Of a DNA stretch of 64,000 nucleotides, positions 30,737 through 38,177 are shown in pieces (within the stretch, counting starts at the first letter, position 1; each line of letters opens with the position of its first letter). The DNA is from Pseudactinotalea terrae (lineage in GTDB: Bacteria > Actinomycetota > Actinomycetes > Actinomycetales > Beutenbergiaceae), in NCBI RefSeq assembly GCF_009733845.1, contig NZ_WNXZ01000001.1:1116001-1180000 (forward strand), read 5' to 3'. Both the position numbers and the translations under genes were made by a program. The notes under the pieces were generated by a model. That model saw only the letters and a list, made by a program, of their open reading frames with translations. It was not told the origin of the DNA and ran no database searches.

Positions 30737-31876
30737 CTAGTCGCGGTTCAAGGTCTCGGGATGGAAAGCGCGGTCAAGAGCTTGCCGCAGGGCTCGGTTC
30801 TTGTAGTCGGCCCCGACGCTGGTGTAGATCGCGGTCGTCGATCCCCAGGAGTGCCCGAGCTGCTGTTGCACGAACAGGTGGTCGAAGCCGTCCTCGAGCA
30901 GATGCGTCGCGAACGAGTGGCGCAGGCAGTGAGGGCCGAGATTGCGGTCCAGTCCGATCGCGTCTCGATACTCGGAGAACCGCCGCGAGATCGCGTCGGT
31001 GCCGACGACGGCACGGCGCTCGGTCGGCCACAACGCGGTGCCCGTGGCGTCGTAGAGCGGCCGCACCTCCTCTACCCACTCAGCGAGGGCCTCCGCCGCC
31101 CAGCCCATGGTCGTCAACACGGTGCGACGGCGCGGCGGGCTGCCCCGCATCGCCTTCCCATAGCGAACAGCCAGCGCCCCGTACCGGCCGAACTCGGGAG
31201 CCGCGGCATTCGCCGACCAGTCGACAATCTCCAGCTTCGCCGCTTCGCGGCGCCGTAGCCCCCAGGCGTAGATCGTCTTGAACAGCGCCGCATCGCGGAA
31301 CGTCGCCAACCATCCCTTCCGGCCCCGCGCCCGCACCTGGCCAACCCGCTGATCGCAGTAGTCAAAGAACGCCTGTAGCTCATCACGCGACAGCGGCCGG
31401 TTCCCTGGCCGCCCCTCATAGTCGGTACGGTGGATGACGGTGTTCCACTCGTGGAATATTTGAACCGGCACGTCCCCGAAGTGTCGTTCGCACACCTCGT
31501 GCCACTGGTAGCGAGCATCGGACAGATACCCGCAGAACAGCGCGACCGCCATCTGGTAATTCCGCACCGTCGAATGCGCCAAACCCGCCGAGACCATCTC
31601 CGCCGTCCACGCCTCGACATCGCCCGGCGTCCAGCGCCACGGGTAATCGTTCGTGAACGAGACGAACCGGCGAACCGTGAGCAACCGCCGCTCGATCGTC
31701 AATCCAGACAACATCCGCGACCGCTGCTGCAACTCCCAGCCCTCCAGCATTGCCGTCAACACCGTCTCCTCCGCGGCGAACAGCGCCACCCCAGGCATCA
31801 GCAACCGGGCGGCAGGGTCACCCGGCGCGCGCTGCGACCGCCCCTCCGCCGAACCATCCACATCCCGCATCGACAC
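30737..31876 (-). CDS. Tyrosine recombinase/integrase
   Basis: A 379-aa integrase with a SAM-like N-terminal domain (LTIERRLLTVRRFVSFTN, then VRNYQMAVALFCGYL) and a catalytic domain with R in YAWGLRRREAAKLE, HxxR in HCLRHSFATHLLEDG, and LGHSWGSTTAIYTSVG with the nucleophilic Tyr. All catalytic residues are present. Start GTG 31876 is preceded by TAGTGT at the leaderless -10 position (ATG 31870 is an alternative). It probably inserted the 9.5-kb element into the ArdC-like gene. Confidence 0.9.
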   Translation of the reverse strand: MSMRDVDGSAEGRSQRAPGDPAARLLMPGVALFAAEETVLTAMLEGWELQQRSRMLSGLTIERRLLTVRRFVSFTNDYPWRWTPGDVEAWTAEMVSAGLAHSTVRNYQMAVALFCGYLSDARYQWHEVCERHFGDVPVQIFHEWNTVIHRTDYEGRPGNRPLSRDELQAFFDYCDQRVGQVRARGRKGWLATFRDAALFKTIYAWGLRRREAAKLEIVDWSANAAAPEFGRYGALAVRYGKAMRGSPPRRRTVLTTMGWAAEALAEWVEEVRPLYDATGTALWPTERRAVVGTDAISRRFSEYRDAIGLDRNLGPHCLRHSFATHLLEDGFDHLFVQQQLGHSWGSTTAIYTSVGADYKNRALRQALDRAFHPETLNRD

Positions 31877-31882
31877 CCGATG

Positions 31883-31888
31883 ACACTA
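31883..31888 (-). promoter_or_regulatory. -10 box of the integrase gene
   Basis: TAGTGT on the minus strand, 6 nt before GTG 31876, matching TANNNT for a leaderless transcript. A palindromic operator lies immediately upstream. Confidence 0.5.
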
Positions 31889-31891
31889 TCA

Positions 31892-31904
31892 TGCATCAGA
31901 TGCA
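31892..31904. promoter_or_regulatory. Palindromic operator copy 1, TGCATCAGATGCA
   Basis: A 13-bp palindrome flanked by GGA, just upstream of the integrase -10 box. Its near copy is at 32026. Likely bound by the element's HTH protein or integrase. Confidence 0.6.
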
Positions 31905-31961
31905 GGATGCACACCGGCGGCAGACCTCGCTCTAAGCTCCGAGCCGCTTCATCCCGGGCTC

Positions 31962-32804
31962 GTGCCCGACGACGCGGGTCCCCGTGACTACGCGGCATCG
32001 CTCGGGTCTCCACCCCCTGAATCCTGCATCGGATGCAATTCCCCGGCCTTCTTCACCAACCAGCTGCTGATCGCCGCCCAGCGGCCCGACGCCACCCAGG
32101 TGGCCGGGTACCGCAAGTGGGAGGAGATGGGCCGGCAGGTCATGAAGGGTGAGAAGGGCATCGCGATCCTGGCCCCGAGGAAGGTCCGCGTCACCGTCAC
32201 CGACGCCGCCGGCAACCCTGTGCGGGACGAGAAGGGCAAGCCGAAGAAGGAGCTCAAGGTCGTCGGATTCACCACCGCGACGGTCTTCGACGTGTCCCAG
32301 ACCGACGGCGACCCGCTGCCCGAGCTCAAGGACGACCTGACCGCTGAGCCGCCCGCCGGGTACATCGAGGACCTGGAGAAGGCCATCACCGGCCGCGGGT
32401 TCACCGTCTCCTACGAGGCGGACCTGCCCGGCAGCGCCCGCGGCTACAGCTCCCCCGAGGGCAAGGTGGTGGTGCGTGAGTCGCTGTCGCCCGCCATGCG
32501 TGCCAAGGTCCTGGCCCACGAGCTCGGCCACATCGCCGCCGGCCACCTGGACGAGCTCGAGGAGTACCATACCGGTCACGGCGGCCAGCGCGGCCGCATG
32601 GAGGTGGAGGCGGAGTCGATCGCCTACACCCTGTGCCGCGCCAACGGCATGAGCACCGAGGTCGGTGACATCTCCGGCACCTACGTCGCCGGGTGGGCCA
32701 CCGCCGCCGAGCCCGATGCCGTCAAGGCCGCGGCGCAGAAGGTCTCCAAGACCGTCGCGACGCTGCTCGGCGAGGGCGACTGGACCAACGCCGAGAGCAT
32801 CTGA
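31962..32804 (+). pseudogene. ArdC-like antirestriction protein, C-terminal part (split gene)
   Basis: Native sequence resumes at nt 32052: FTNQLLIAAQRPDATQVAGY, KWEEMGRQVMKGEKGIAILA, the conserved ArdC N-domain pattern. A metallopeptidase-like domain follows with LAHELGHIAAGHLDE (HExxH) and a later EAESIAYTLCRANG. About 30 codons before the junction come from the inserted element. GTG 31962 or another start there could still express a headless protein lacking the tag. Joined to the 22274 piece, the ancestral protein would be about 340 aa. Confidence 0.85.
32026..32038. promoter_or_regulatory. Palindromic operator copy 2, TGCATCGGATGCA
   Basis: Second 13-bp copy, flanked by TCC in mirror orientation, about 12 nt from the right junction of the inserted element. 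It could be an integrase arm site or an operator. Confidence 0.6.
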
Positions 32805-32821
32805 GCAACGAGGAGGTGGCC

Positions 32822-33007
32822 GTGCAGGCCGACACCAGCATCGAGGTCATCGAGCACGTCGACGGACTCGTGTACGTCTTCACCAGCGAGAGCGACCACG
32901 AGCAGTGGGCCCTGACCGGTCAGCCGACCTGGGCGCGGACCCGGCCAGCAACCGCGGCCGAGCTGATCGAGGCGATGCTGGACGCGCCCGAGGTGACCAG
33001 CCTCTGA
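32822..33007 (+). CDS. Small acidic protein, 61 aa
   Basis: GTG 32822 follows GAGGAGGTGGCC. The product (TSIEVIEHVDGLVYVFTSES, later TAAELIEAMLDAPE) is a small alpha/beta protein. It is 17 nt downstream of the ArdC-like C terminus, so it was probably in the ardC operon before the insertion. No family recognised. Confidence 0.6.
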   Translation: MQADTSIEVIEHVDGLVYVFTSESDHEQWALTGQPTWARTRPATAAELIEAMLDAPEVTSL

Positions 33008-33198
33008 ACCGTTCGGCGTCCCGCCCCGTTCACAGTGCGAGGCGTTCGGCGACGCGGACTCAGCACCATGCACTAGCCGCCTCTTCCGCCATGAGCCACC
33101 GGGAGGCAGCAGTGCCAACCCGCGAGCGGCGCTCTGCGGGCCGAATCTGTGGACGTGTTCGACCTGTCGTCTGCGACCGAGTACGGCACACTCCTCCC

Positions 33199-33654
33199 AT
33201 GACCGAGCTGCCGAACTCCGGTGTCCTCCGAACCGGACAAACCGCGGACCGCTACGTGGAGGTGGGTGTGCCGACGCTGGCCGCCGACGAGACATGCCTG
33301 AGGCTTGACGGTGAGATAGCGGCGGCCGGTGGCGGTACGACCCAGGTGCGGTTCGAGATCGGTCGTGAGGACCTCGACCAGTTGATCCGTCAGCTCGCGA
33401 ACGAGGAGGACCTCGCCTCTGGCCTGTCTGTGCAGCAGGTCCTGCGTCTCGCTGCCGTCGTGCTGGAGTCCGCGCGGCAGAAGGCCGCGAACCTCGCAGA
33501 GGCGGCGCAGGAGGTGCTCGACCTACGAGTCGCCGAGGACCCCACCCGTGACCGTGACAGCCTCGGATACACGCCCGAGGGACGCCTCAGGCTGGCGATC
33601 GAGACCGTCGCAACTGAGGTTCTGGAGCCGCCAGACGTCTCCGCCGAGGGGTAG
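33199..33654 (+). CDS. Hypothetical protein, 151 aa
   Basis: ATG 33199 lacks a Shine-Dalgarno; CACACT at -12 to -7 and the upstream GGCACACTCCTCCC resemble a decayed start-associated motif. The protein has a beta-rich N-terminal half (CLRLDGEIAAAGGGTTQVRF, EIGREDLDQLIRQLANEED) and a helical C-terminal half (LRLAAVVLESARQKAANLAE). No family recognised. It is separated by 191 nt from the ArdC region and converges on the minus-strand HTH gene. Confidence 0.6.
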   Translation: MTELPNSGVLRTGQTADRYVEVGVPTLAADETCLRLDGEIAAAGGGTTQVRFEIGREDLDQLIRQLANEEDLASGLSVQQVLRLAAVVLESARQKAANLAEAAQEVLDLRVAEDPTRDRDSLGYTPEGRLRLAIETVATEVLEPPDVSAEG

Positions 33655-33664
33655 GCGGCCGGGG

Positions 33665-34261
33665 TCAGCTAGGCCGAGCGGCAATGCTGTTCAGCCACCG
33701 CAGCACCGCGACAGCAGTCTTGCGCCTGACTGGTAGCCCGGCGCGTACGCGGCGGGCGGTGCAGAAAGACAGTCCGGCGCCGTCGCGGATGTCACTGGGC
33801 CGGTGTGCCTCCAGCCGTTGCGCCAGCCACGGGTAGGCACGCGGGGCGGGCCCGTCCCGGTCCCCGAGGCGTTCGTGCACGATGCGCACGGCCTGCTCGG
33901 TCTGCTCGGTGACCCCGTTGGTCAGGTTGGACGGCATCAGGGTGGAGTGGGACAGCCCCGCCATGTCGGCGATCGCGTGGACCGGCCAGTGCCGGTCGAT
34001 GAGCTCGTGGAGCCGCGCCACTGTCGGGCCGGGGTCGACAACCCGCGCCGACGGGCCGGGAGTACCGTGCAGCTGCATGAGCGCGTGCGCAGTGCCGGCG
34101 TACAGGGATGGCCGCTGTCCGGCCAGGACCGAGCGGACGGTCCGTTCGCTGACACCGGCACGCTCGGCGATCCACTCGGCGGTGGCACCCTGAGCGACGT
34201 ACCGCTGCAGGTGGGCGCGCACGGACGCGGCGGGCACCCCGCGGGGCTTGCTCTCAGTCAC
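33665..34261 (-). CDS. HTH DNA-binding protein, 198 aa
   Basis: GTG 34261 overlaps the stop of the 80-aa gene upstream. The clear HTH is ATAEWIAERAGVSERTVRSV followed by LAGQRPSLYAGTAHALM. A second helical unit (LHELIDRHWPVHAIADMAGL, then STLMPSNLTNGVTEQTEQAV) looks like a diverged copy of the same fold, and a third (SDIRDGAGLSFCTARRVRAG) may follow. Such multi-HTH proteins are common actinobacterial mobile-element regulators. Target unknown; candidates are the motif-driven genes. Confidence 0.75.
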   Translation of the reverse strand: MTESKPRGVPAASVRAHLQRYVAQGATAEWIAERAGVSERTVRSVLAGQRPSLYAGTAHALMQLHGTPGPSARVVDPGPTVARLHELIDRHWPVHAIADMAGLSHSTLMPSNLTNGVTEQTEQAVRIVHERLGDRDGPAPRAYPWLAQRLEAHRPSDIRDGAGLSFCTARRVRAGLPVRRKTAVAVLRWLNSIAARPS

Positions 34262-34496
34262 GGCGGACCGGCTGGATGTCGATGGTGCCGTCGACGTCCT
34301 TGCGGGCACCCCAGGTGGCGGTGCGGACCTTGCCGGTGAACTCCCTGATCTGCACGTGCCCGGTCTGCGACATCGTCACCAGTGCGGGCAGGTCCTGCCG
34401 GGCGACGTCACGGTTCGGGTACGCAGCGAGCACCGGGTGGTAGTCGTGCACAGCAGGGTCGACGACCACGTAGACGGGCGATCGGTCCAGCGGCAT
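34254..34496 (-). CDS. Small hypothetical protein, 80 aa
   Basis: ATG 34496 is set by a minus-strand start-associated motif with the standard 9-nt gap. The product begins MPLDRSPVYVVVDPAVHDYH and has GHVQIREFTGKVRTATWGA, a likely small beta fold. It is coupled to the HTH gene by a GTGA overlap. No family recognised. Confidence 0.65.
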   Translation of the reverse strand: MPLDRSPVYVVVDPAVHDYHPVLAAYPNRDVARQDLPALVTMSQTGHVQIREFTGKVRTATWGARKDVDGTIDIQPVRRD

Positions 34497-34502
34497 GACT
34501 GC

Positions 34503-34513
34503 AACATGTGCGG
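34503..34513 (-). promoter_or_regulatory. Start-associated motif, minus strand, copy A
   Basis: CCGCACATGTT, 9-nt gap to ATG 34496. Confidence 0.8.
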
Positions 34514-34560
34514 CAAGCACCCGGTTCCGGTCAGCATCCAGGCGTCACCGTGGGGTGCGG

Positions 34561-35130
34561 TCAGCTGCGCAGCAGCCGCCTCAGCAACCCCCGCAACCCA
34601 CCGCGCTGCTGCTGCTCGGCGGGCTCCCGCCCGGCACGGTGTTCCGCGACCCGGCGGTCAAGGTCCGCGAGGTCGCCGTCGCGGTGCTCGACCTGGAAGT
34701 AGCCCGCGCCGAGGTCGCGCTCAGCCTTCCGTAGGTGAGCCTGCGCGTCGGCGGGGTCGGGTAGCCCGGTGACAGTGATGCCGTGCTCAGTGATACCGCG
34801 CTCGGTGGCGACCTTCGCCCAGAAGTCGACACCGGACCCCTTGACCGGGGTGCTGTGCCAGGCGGTACACCCGGGGAACCCGGCAGCCAGCGCCCGGACC
34901 ATCTCGGTGCCCCACCCGCGGTAGCCGGAGTGGTTCTTCACCGACAGCACGTACGGGACACCGTCGGGGGTGATCTTGAAGTCGAGCGCGACGTCGTCGC
35001 GGGTGTAGGGCGCGTACTGCTCGGCAGGCACGATCTGCCAGTGCTCGCCGTGCGCGCTGGGGCGGAGCGTAAGCCGGGGCGAGTGCGTCTCGATGCGTTG
35101 CTGGACCTCTGGAGGTAGCGGTTGGGTCAT
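34561..35130 (-). CDS. Hypothetical protein, 189 aa
   Basis: ATG 35130. The N-terminal part reads as a compact domain (YAPYTRDDVALDFKITPDGV, PYVLSVKNHSGYRGWGTEMV, RALAAGFPGC) and the C-terminal ~80 residues are charged helices with a Gln run (EPAEQQQRGG) and a basic end. AGGAAGGCAGG precedes the start, and a start-associated motif lies 36 nt upstream, implying a leadered transcript. Not recognised. Confidence 0.65.
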   Translation of the reverse strand: MTQPLPPEVQQRIETHSPRLTLRPSAHGEHWQIVPAEQYAPYTRDDVALDFKITPDGVPYVLSVKNHSGYRGWGTEMVRALAAGFPGCTAWHSTPVKGSGVDFWAKVATERGITEHGITVTGLPDPADAQAHLRKAERDLGAGYFQVEHRDGDLADLDRRVAEHRAGREPAEQQQRGGLRGLLRRLLRS

Positions 35131-35163
35131 GGGTGGCGCCTGCCTTCCTCGAGTCCTACCTCC

Positions 35164-35174
35164 AGTATGTGCGG
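35164..35174 (-). promoter_or_regulatory. Motif variant with distant start, minus strand, copy B
   Basis: CCGCACATACT, but 36 nt from ATG 35130 rather than 9-10. If real, it argues for a DNA (promoter) role. Confidence 0.5.
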
Positions 35175-35221
35175 CATCGGCTGAGCTGATGCCGTTGCAG
35201 GCGCGGGGGCCGGGGGCGGGG

Positions 35222-37243
35222 TCAGCCGACCATGTCCAGGAACTCCGCCGGGGTGACGATGCGGACCCCGAGCTTGGTGGCCCTGGTGTACTTGCTCGAG
35301 GTGGACGGCTCGGAGACCAGCAGGCTGGTGGTGGCCGAGACCGAGGAGGAAGCCCGCCCGCCCTTGGCCTCGATGAGCTCGGCGACCGTGGTGCGGGTGT
35401 AGCCGGGGACCGACCCCGACACCACGACGCTCATGCCCGCCAGCGGAAGGTCAGCGGCGTCAGCGGACGGGGCGGCGGCGCCGAGGGTGACCCCGGCGGC
35501 GCGCAGCGCGTCCACCGCGTGAGGGCGCTGCTCGGTGCCGTCCAGCAGCCGGGCGCGAAGCTCGTCGTAGATGACCTGGGCCTTGACCTCGCCGATGCCG
35601 TCGACGGCGGCCAGGTCGGCCACGCTCGCGGCCAGCAGGTCCTCCACGCTGCCGAACGCGGCGGCCAGCCGGCGCGACATGGTGCGTCCGGTCATCCGCA
35701 ACCCGAGGGCGGTGATGACACGCGCCCACGGGGCGGTGCGGGCCTTGTCGAGCTCGGCGAGGATCTTGGTCGCGTTCTTCTCCCCCAGGCGGCGGGCCTT
35801 GGCCAGCGGCAGGTCGGCCAGGTCGGTCAGCGTGAGGTTCCACAGGTCGGGCAGCCGGGTCACCAGACCGGTCTCGACGAGCGCATCGACAACCTCGGTC
35901 CCCATGCCCTCGACGTCCAGGGCGTCCCGGGAGACGGCGTAGCGCAGCGTCGCGCCGACGGACAGCGACGGGTCGACCGAACGCCACAGCAGGGTGGACT
36001 TGTCCCACTCCCCGCCGTTGGGGTCGGTCGCGGGCGGGGTCCACGGGGCGGAGTCAGCGGGCCGGGCGCCGGTGTCGACGGAGACCACGTAGGGGATGAC
36101 GTCGTTGGCGCGCTTGATGGTGACGGTGTCGCCGACGCGGACGTCCCGCTCGAGCACCCAGGCGACGTTGTGGCCGGTGGCGAAGGTGACGGTGGTGCCG
36201 CCGACGAACACCGGCTCGACCTCGATGCGGATCGCCAGACGTCCGGTGCGGCCGACGGCGGTGGTGATGGCGACGACCTTGGTGACGGCGGCCTCGGCCT
36301 CGTACTTGTAGGCCACGGCCCACCTCGGTGCCCGGTCGCCCTCGCCGAGACGCATGCGGTCGGCGGCGGCGTCAGCCTTGAGGACGATGCCGTCGATGGG
36401 GAACCCGATGTTGTCGCGGGCGGCGTCCAGCGCCTCGACCTGGGCCAGCACGTCGGCGAGGTTCTCGCGCCCAGAGGGAACCGTGTGCAGCATGCCCAGC
36501 AGCAGCCCGGCGGCGGTGGCGATGTCGGCGTGGGAGAGGACCTGCAGGGTCTCGTCGTAGAGACCGGAGGTGGGTGGGTTGGTCAGCTCGGCCCCGTAGG
36601 CGGCGAAGGAGAGGATGTCGGCGTAGGCGGTGTCGCCCTTGCGAAGGATGCCGGCGGCGGCGTTGCGGGAGTTCACGAACGCGGCTCCACCCAGGCCCTG
36701 CCGGACGGTCTGGGCGTGCAGGAAGTCGGCGTCGGCGCAGTAGACCTCGCCGCGGACCTCTCGGATGCCGTAGGCGGGGTCGATGCGGCTGGGCAGGCCC
36801 TGGATGCGCAGGTTGCGCGCGGCGCGGGTGATGTCGTCGCCGGTGCTGCCATCGCCCCGGGTGGCGACCAAGGCCAGGTACCCGTCGGTGTCGTACTGGG
36901 CGCGGATGGCCAGGCCGTCGAGCTTCGGTTCGATGGCGACCGGCCCGGGGATGCCGGTGACGAACGCGGTGACGGCGTCCAGGCCGACGACCTTGTCCAG
37001 GGAGCCCATGCGGGTGGGGTGGGTGACCTCGCCTCCGGTGGACTGGCCGGCGGCGACCTGGGTGAGCAGGTCGTCGTAGCGACCGGTCACGGCGGGGTCG
37101 GTGGCGATCGCGGTGCGGAGCTGCTCGAGGCCGTCGTCGTAGGCGGCGTCGGTCATCAGCTCCTCGGTGCCGTCGTAGTAGGCGGCCGCGGCGGCGCGCA
37201 GGGTCGAAGCGAGCTGGTCGAGCTGGGTCATCGTCGTCGTCAC
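35222..37243 (-). CDS. ligA: NAD-dependent DNA ligase
   Basis: A 673-aa LigA: domain Ia/adenylation with the catalytic Lys in VAIEPKLDGLAIRAQYD (~residue 107), RGDGSTGDD, an OB fold (GRTGRLAIRIEVEPVFVGG, FATGHNVAW), HhH repeats (LPLAKARRLGEKNATKILAE, ASVADLAAVDGIGEVKAQV) and a C-terminal BRCT domain (LPLAGMSVVVSGSVPGYTR). The four-Cys zinc finger that normally lies between OB and HhH is replaced by Cys-free sequence. GTG 37243 is chosen because the start-associated motif sits exactly 9 nt upstream; ATG 37231 is an alternative. It seals nicks, perhaps during element replication or after transfer. Confidence 0.9.
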   Translation of the reverse strand: MTTTMTQLDQLASTLRAAAAAYYDGTEELMTDAAYDDGLEQLRTAIATDPAVTGRYDDLLTQVAAGQSTGGEVTHPTRMGSLDKVVGLDAVTAFVTGIPGPVAIEPKLDGLAIRAQYDTDGYLALVATRGDGSTGDDITRAARNLRIQGLPSRIDPAYGIREVRGEVYCADADFLHAQTVRQGLGGAAFVNSRNAAAGILRKGDTAYADILSFAAYGAELTNPPTSGLYDETLQVLSHADIATAAGLLLGMLHTVPSGRENLADVLAQVEALDAARDNIGFPIDGIVLKADAAADRMRLGEGDRAPRWAVAYKYEAEAAVTKVVAITTAVGRTGRLAIRIEVEPVFVGGTTVTFATGHNVAWVLERDVRVGDTVTIKRANDVIPYVVSVDTGARPADSAPWTPPATDPNGGEWDKSTLLWRSVDPSLSVGATLRYAVSRDALDVEGMGTEVVDALVETGLVTRLPDLWNLTLTDLADLPLAKARRLGEKNATKILAELDKARTAPWARVITALGLRMTGRTMSRRLAAAFGSVEDLLAASVADLAAVDGIGEVKAQVIYDELRARLLDGTEQRPHAVDALRAAGVTLGAAAPSADAADLPLAGMSVVVSGSVPGYTRTTVAELIEAKGGRASSSVSATTSLLVSEPSTSSKYTRATKLGVRIVTPAEFLDMVG

Positions 37244-37249
37244 TCTTCC

Positions 37250-37260
37250 ATGATGTGCGG
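37250..37260 (-). promoter_or_regulatory. Start-associated motif, minus strand, copy C
   Basis: CCGCACATCAT, 9-nt gap to GTG 37243 of the ligase gene. Confidence 0.8.
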
Positions 37261-37412
37261 CAGCGACCCGTTCTCGGCACCTGGGCACGCGGTCGCGGGT
37301 GTGCGGGGGCGGTGCTCGAAGGCGCGGGTGCGAGCTGGCGGCGGGTACGCACGAACCATCACGATTCATACAGGCGTTCGAGTCTCGCTGTTCGGACGAG
37401 GGGTGGTCTTCA

Positions 37413-37470
37413 CGTCTGCGCGGGCGCGCACGCGTATGTGCGCGCACATGTGCGCGGGCGCGCGCAGACG
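37413..37470. repeat. GC-rich inverted repeat around a 16-bp palindrome
   Basis: Arms CGTCTGCGCG (37413-37422) and CGCGCAGACG (37461-37470) flank the perfect palindrome CGCGCACATGTGCGCG (37441-37456), which contains the GCACAT core of the start-associated motif on both strands. Confidence 0.7.
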
Positions 37471-37563
37471 TTGGGACCCTCCCTCCGACCGCGGGCTGGA
37501 CCCCGGATCGGCACCCGCGACGGGCCGGATCGGCCGGTTTCGACGGTCTCGACGGACTTCCAG

Positions 37564-37872
37564 CTCCGTTGCTCCGTCGGGCAGATGAGCGTTTGCGCAG
37601 GTCAGAGGGGGTGGACGGAGAAACGGACGGACGGAGCAGCTTTCAGGGGTCCCTATAGGGGACTGTGTGTGTGCAAAACTCTGCGGCACCACTTCCCCCT
37701 GGAGTCGGCCTGGCTGGGAAGTTTGCACACACAGTCCCCTATACGCGATCCCCTCTAGTTACTCCGTTTCTCCGTTCAAGTAGGAAGAAGTACCTCCTAT
37801 AGGCCTCTGACCTGCAGCTTTGCACTCAGGACCCGACGGAGTTGGGGTCTGGAAAAGTCCGTCGTACTCCGT
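37564..37872. repeat. CTCCGT/ACGGAG hexamer array
   Basis: CTCCGT at 37564, 37572, 37762, 37770 and 37867, and ACGGAG at 37615, 37631 and 37836: eight copies in about 310 nt, interleaved with the nested inverted repeat. Confidence 0.65.
37597..37815. repeat. Nested three-layer inverted repeat
   Basis: Outer arms GCAGGTCAGAG (37597) and CTCTGACCTGC (37805), 11 bp. Middle arms ACGGAGAAACGGA (37615) and TCCGTTTCTCCGT (37763), 13 bp. Inner arms of 17 bp begin ATAGGGGACTG (37655-37671) and end CAGTCCCCTAT (37726-37742). All share nearly the same centre, about 37695-37706. A further copy of GCAGGTCAGAG is at 37900. Confidence 0.85.
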
Positions 37873-38160
37873 CGGCTCCCCCACCGAGACGGCGTTCTCG
37901 CAGGTCAGAGCCCTATGACAGCTCCATACGCAAGTCCGTCGGCACCCAGGTCCAAGCCCCTCGGCCCGGTGGACGCCGGGCCCGCTGGCCGCTCGGTCGA
38001 CTGGGTTCGCGCCGCATGGACGATCGATGAAGCGGCGACCTGTCGGGACTTCCGACAGGTTCGGACCGAGGGCACACGGAGGGTCACCCGGGTCCTGCCC
38101 ACTCGAACCCGCAAGAAATCCTTGCAGGTTCGTACCGAGGGTGCCGCGGCGTAGCCGCAC

Positions 38161-38171
38161 CCGCACATCTA
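38161..38171 (+). promoter_or_regulatory. Start-associated motif 8
   Basis: CCGCACATCTA, 9-nt gap to ATG 38178. Confidence 0.9.
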
Positions 38172-38177
38172 CCGGGC

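Larger units (their letters stand above)
22537..32050. mobile_element. Integrated element of about 9.5 kb inside the ArdC-like gene
   Basis: The ArdC-like frame stops being native near 22537 and resumes near 32050. Everything between differs in character: lower GC, ordinary Shine-Dalgarno starts, no start-associated motifs and no GGQF tags. The right end carries a tyrosine integrase reading inward, a small HTH gene and a zinc-ribbon recombinase-like gene. Cargo: a lysozyme-like enzyme, a membrane protein, a secreted protein and a SigE-type sigma factor with its membrane partner. I could not identify the attachment core or target duplication, so ends are accurate only to roughly 10 nt. Confidence 0.8.
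37244..38160. other. Repeat-rich non-coding region, possible origin
   Basis: Over 900 nt between the divergent ligase and GGQF-tag genes with no convincing coding. It contains a long GC-rich inverted repeat with a 16-bp central palindrome (37413-37470), a nested three-layer inverted repeat (37597-37815), a scatter of CTCCGT/ACGGAG hexamers, and short dyads and direct repeats near 38040-38150. Parts (37640-37820) are the most A/T-rich of the plasmid backbone. This combination is typical of replication or transfer origins; no initiator gene is adjacent. Confidence 0.55.
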
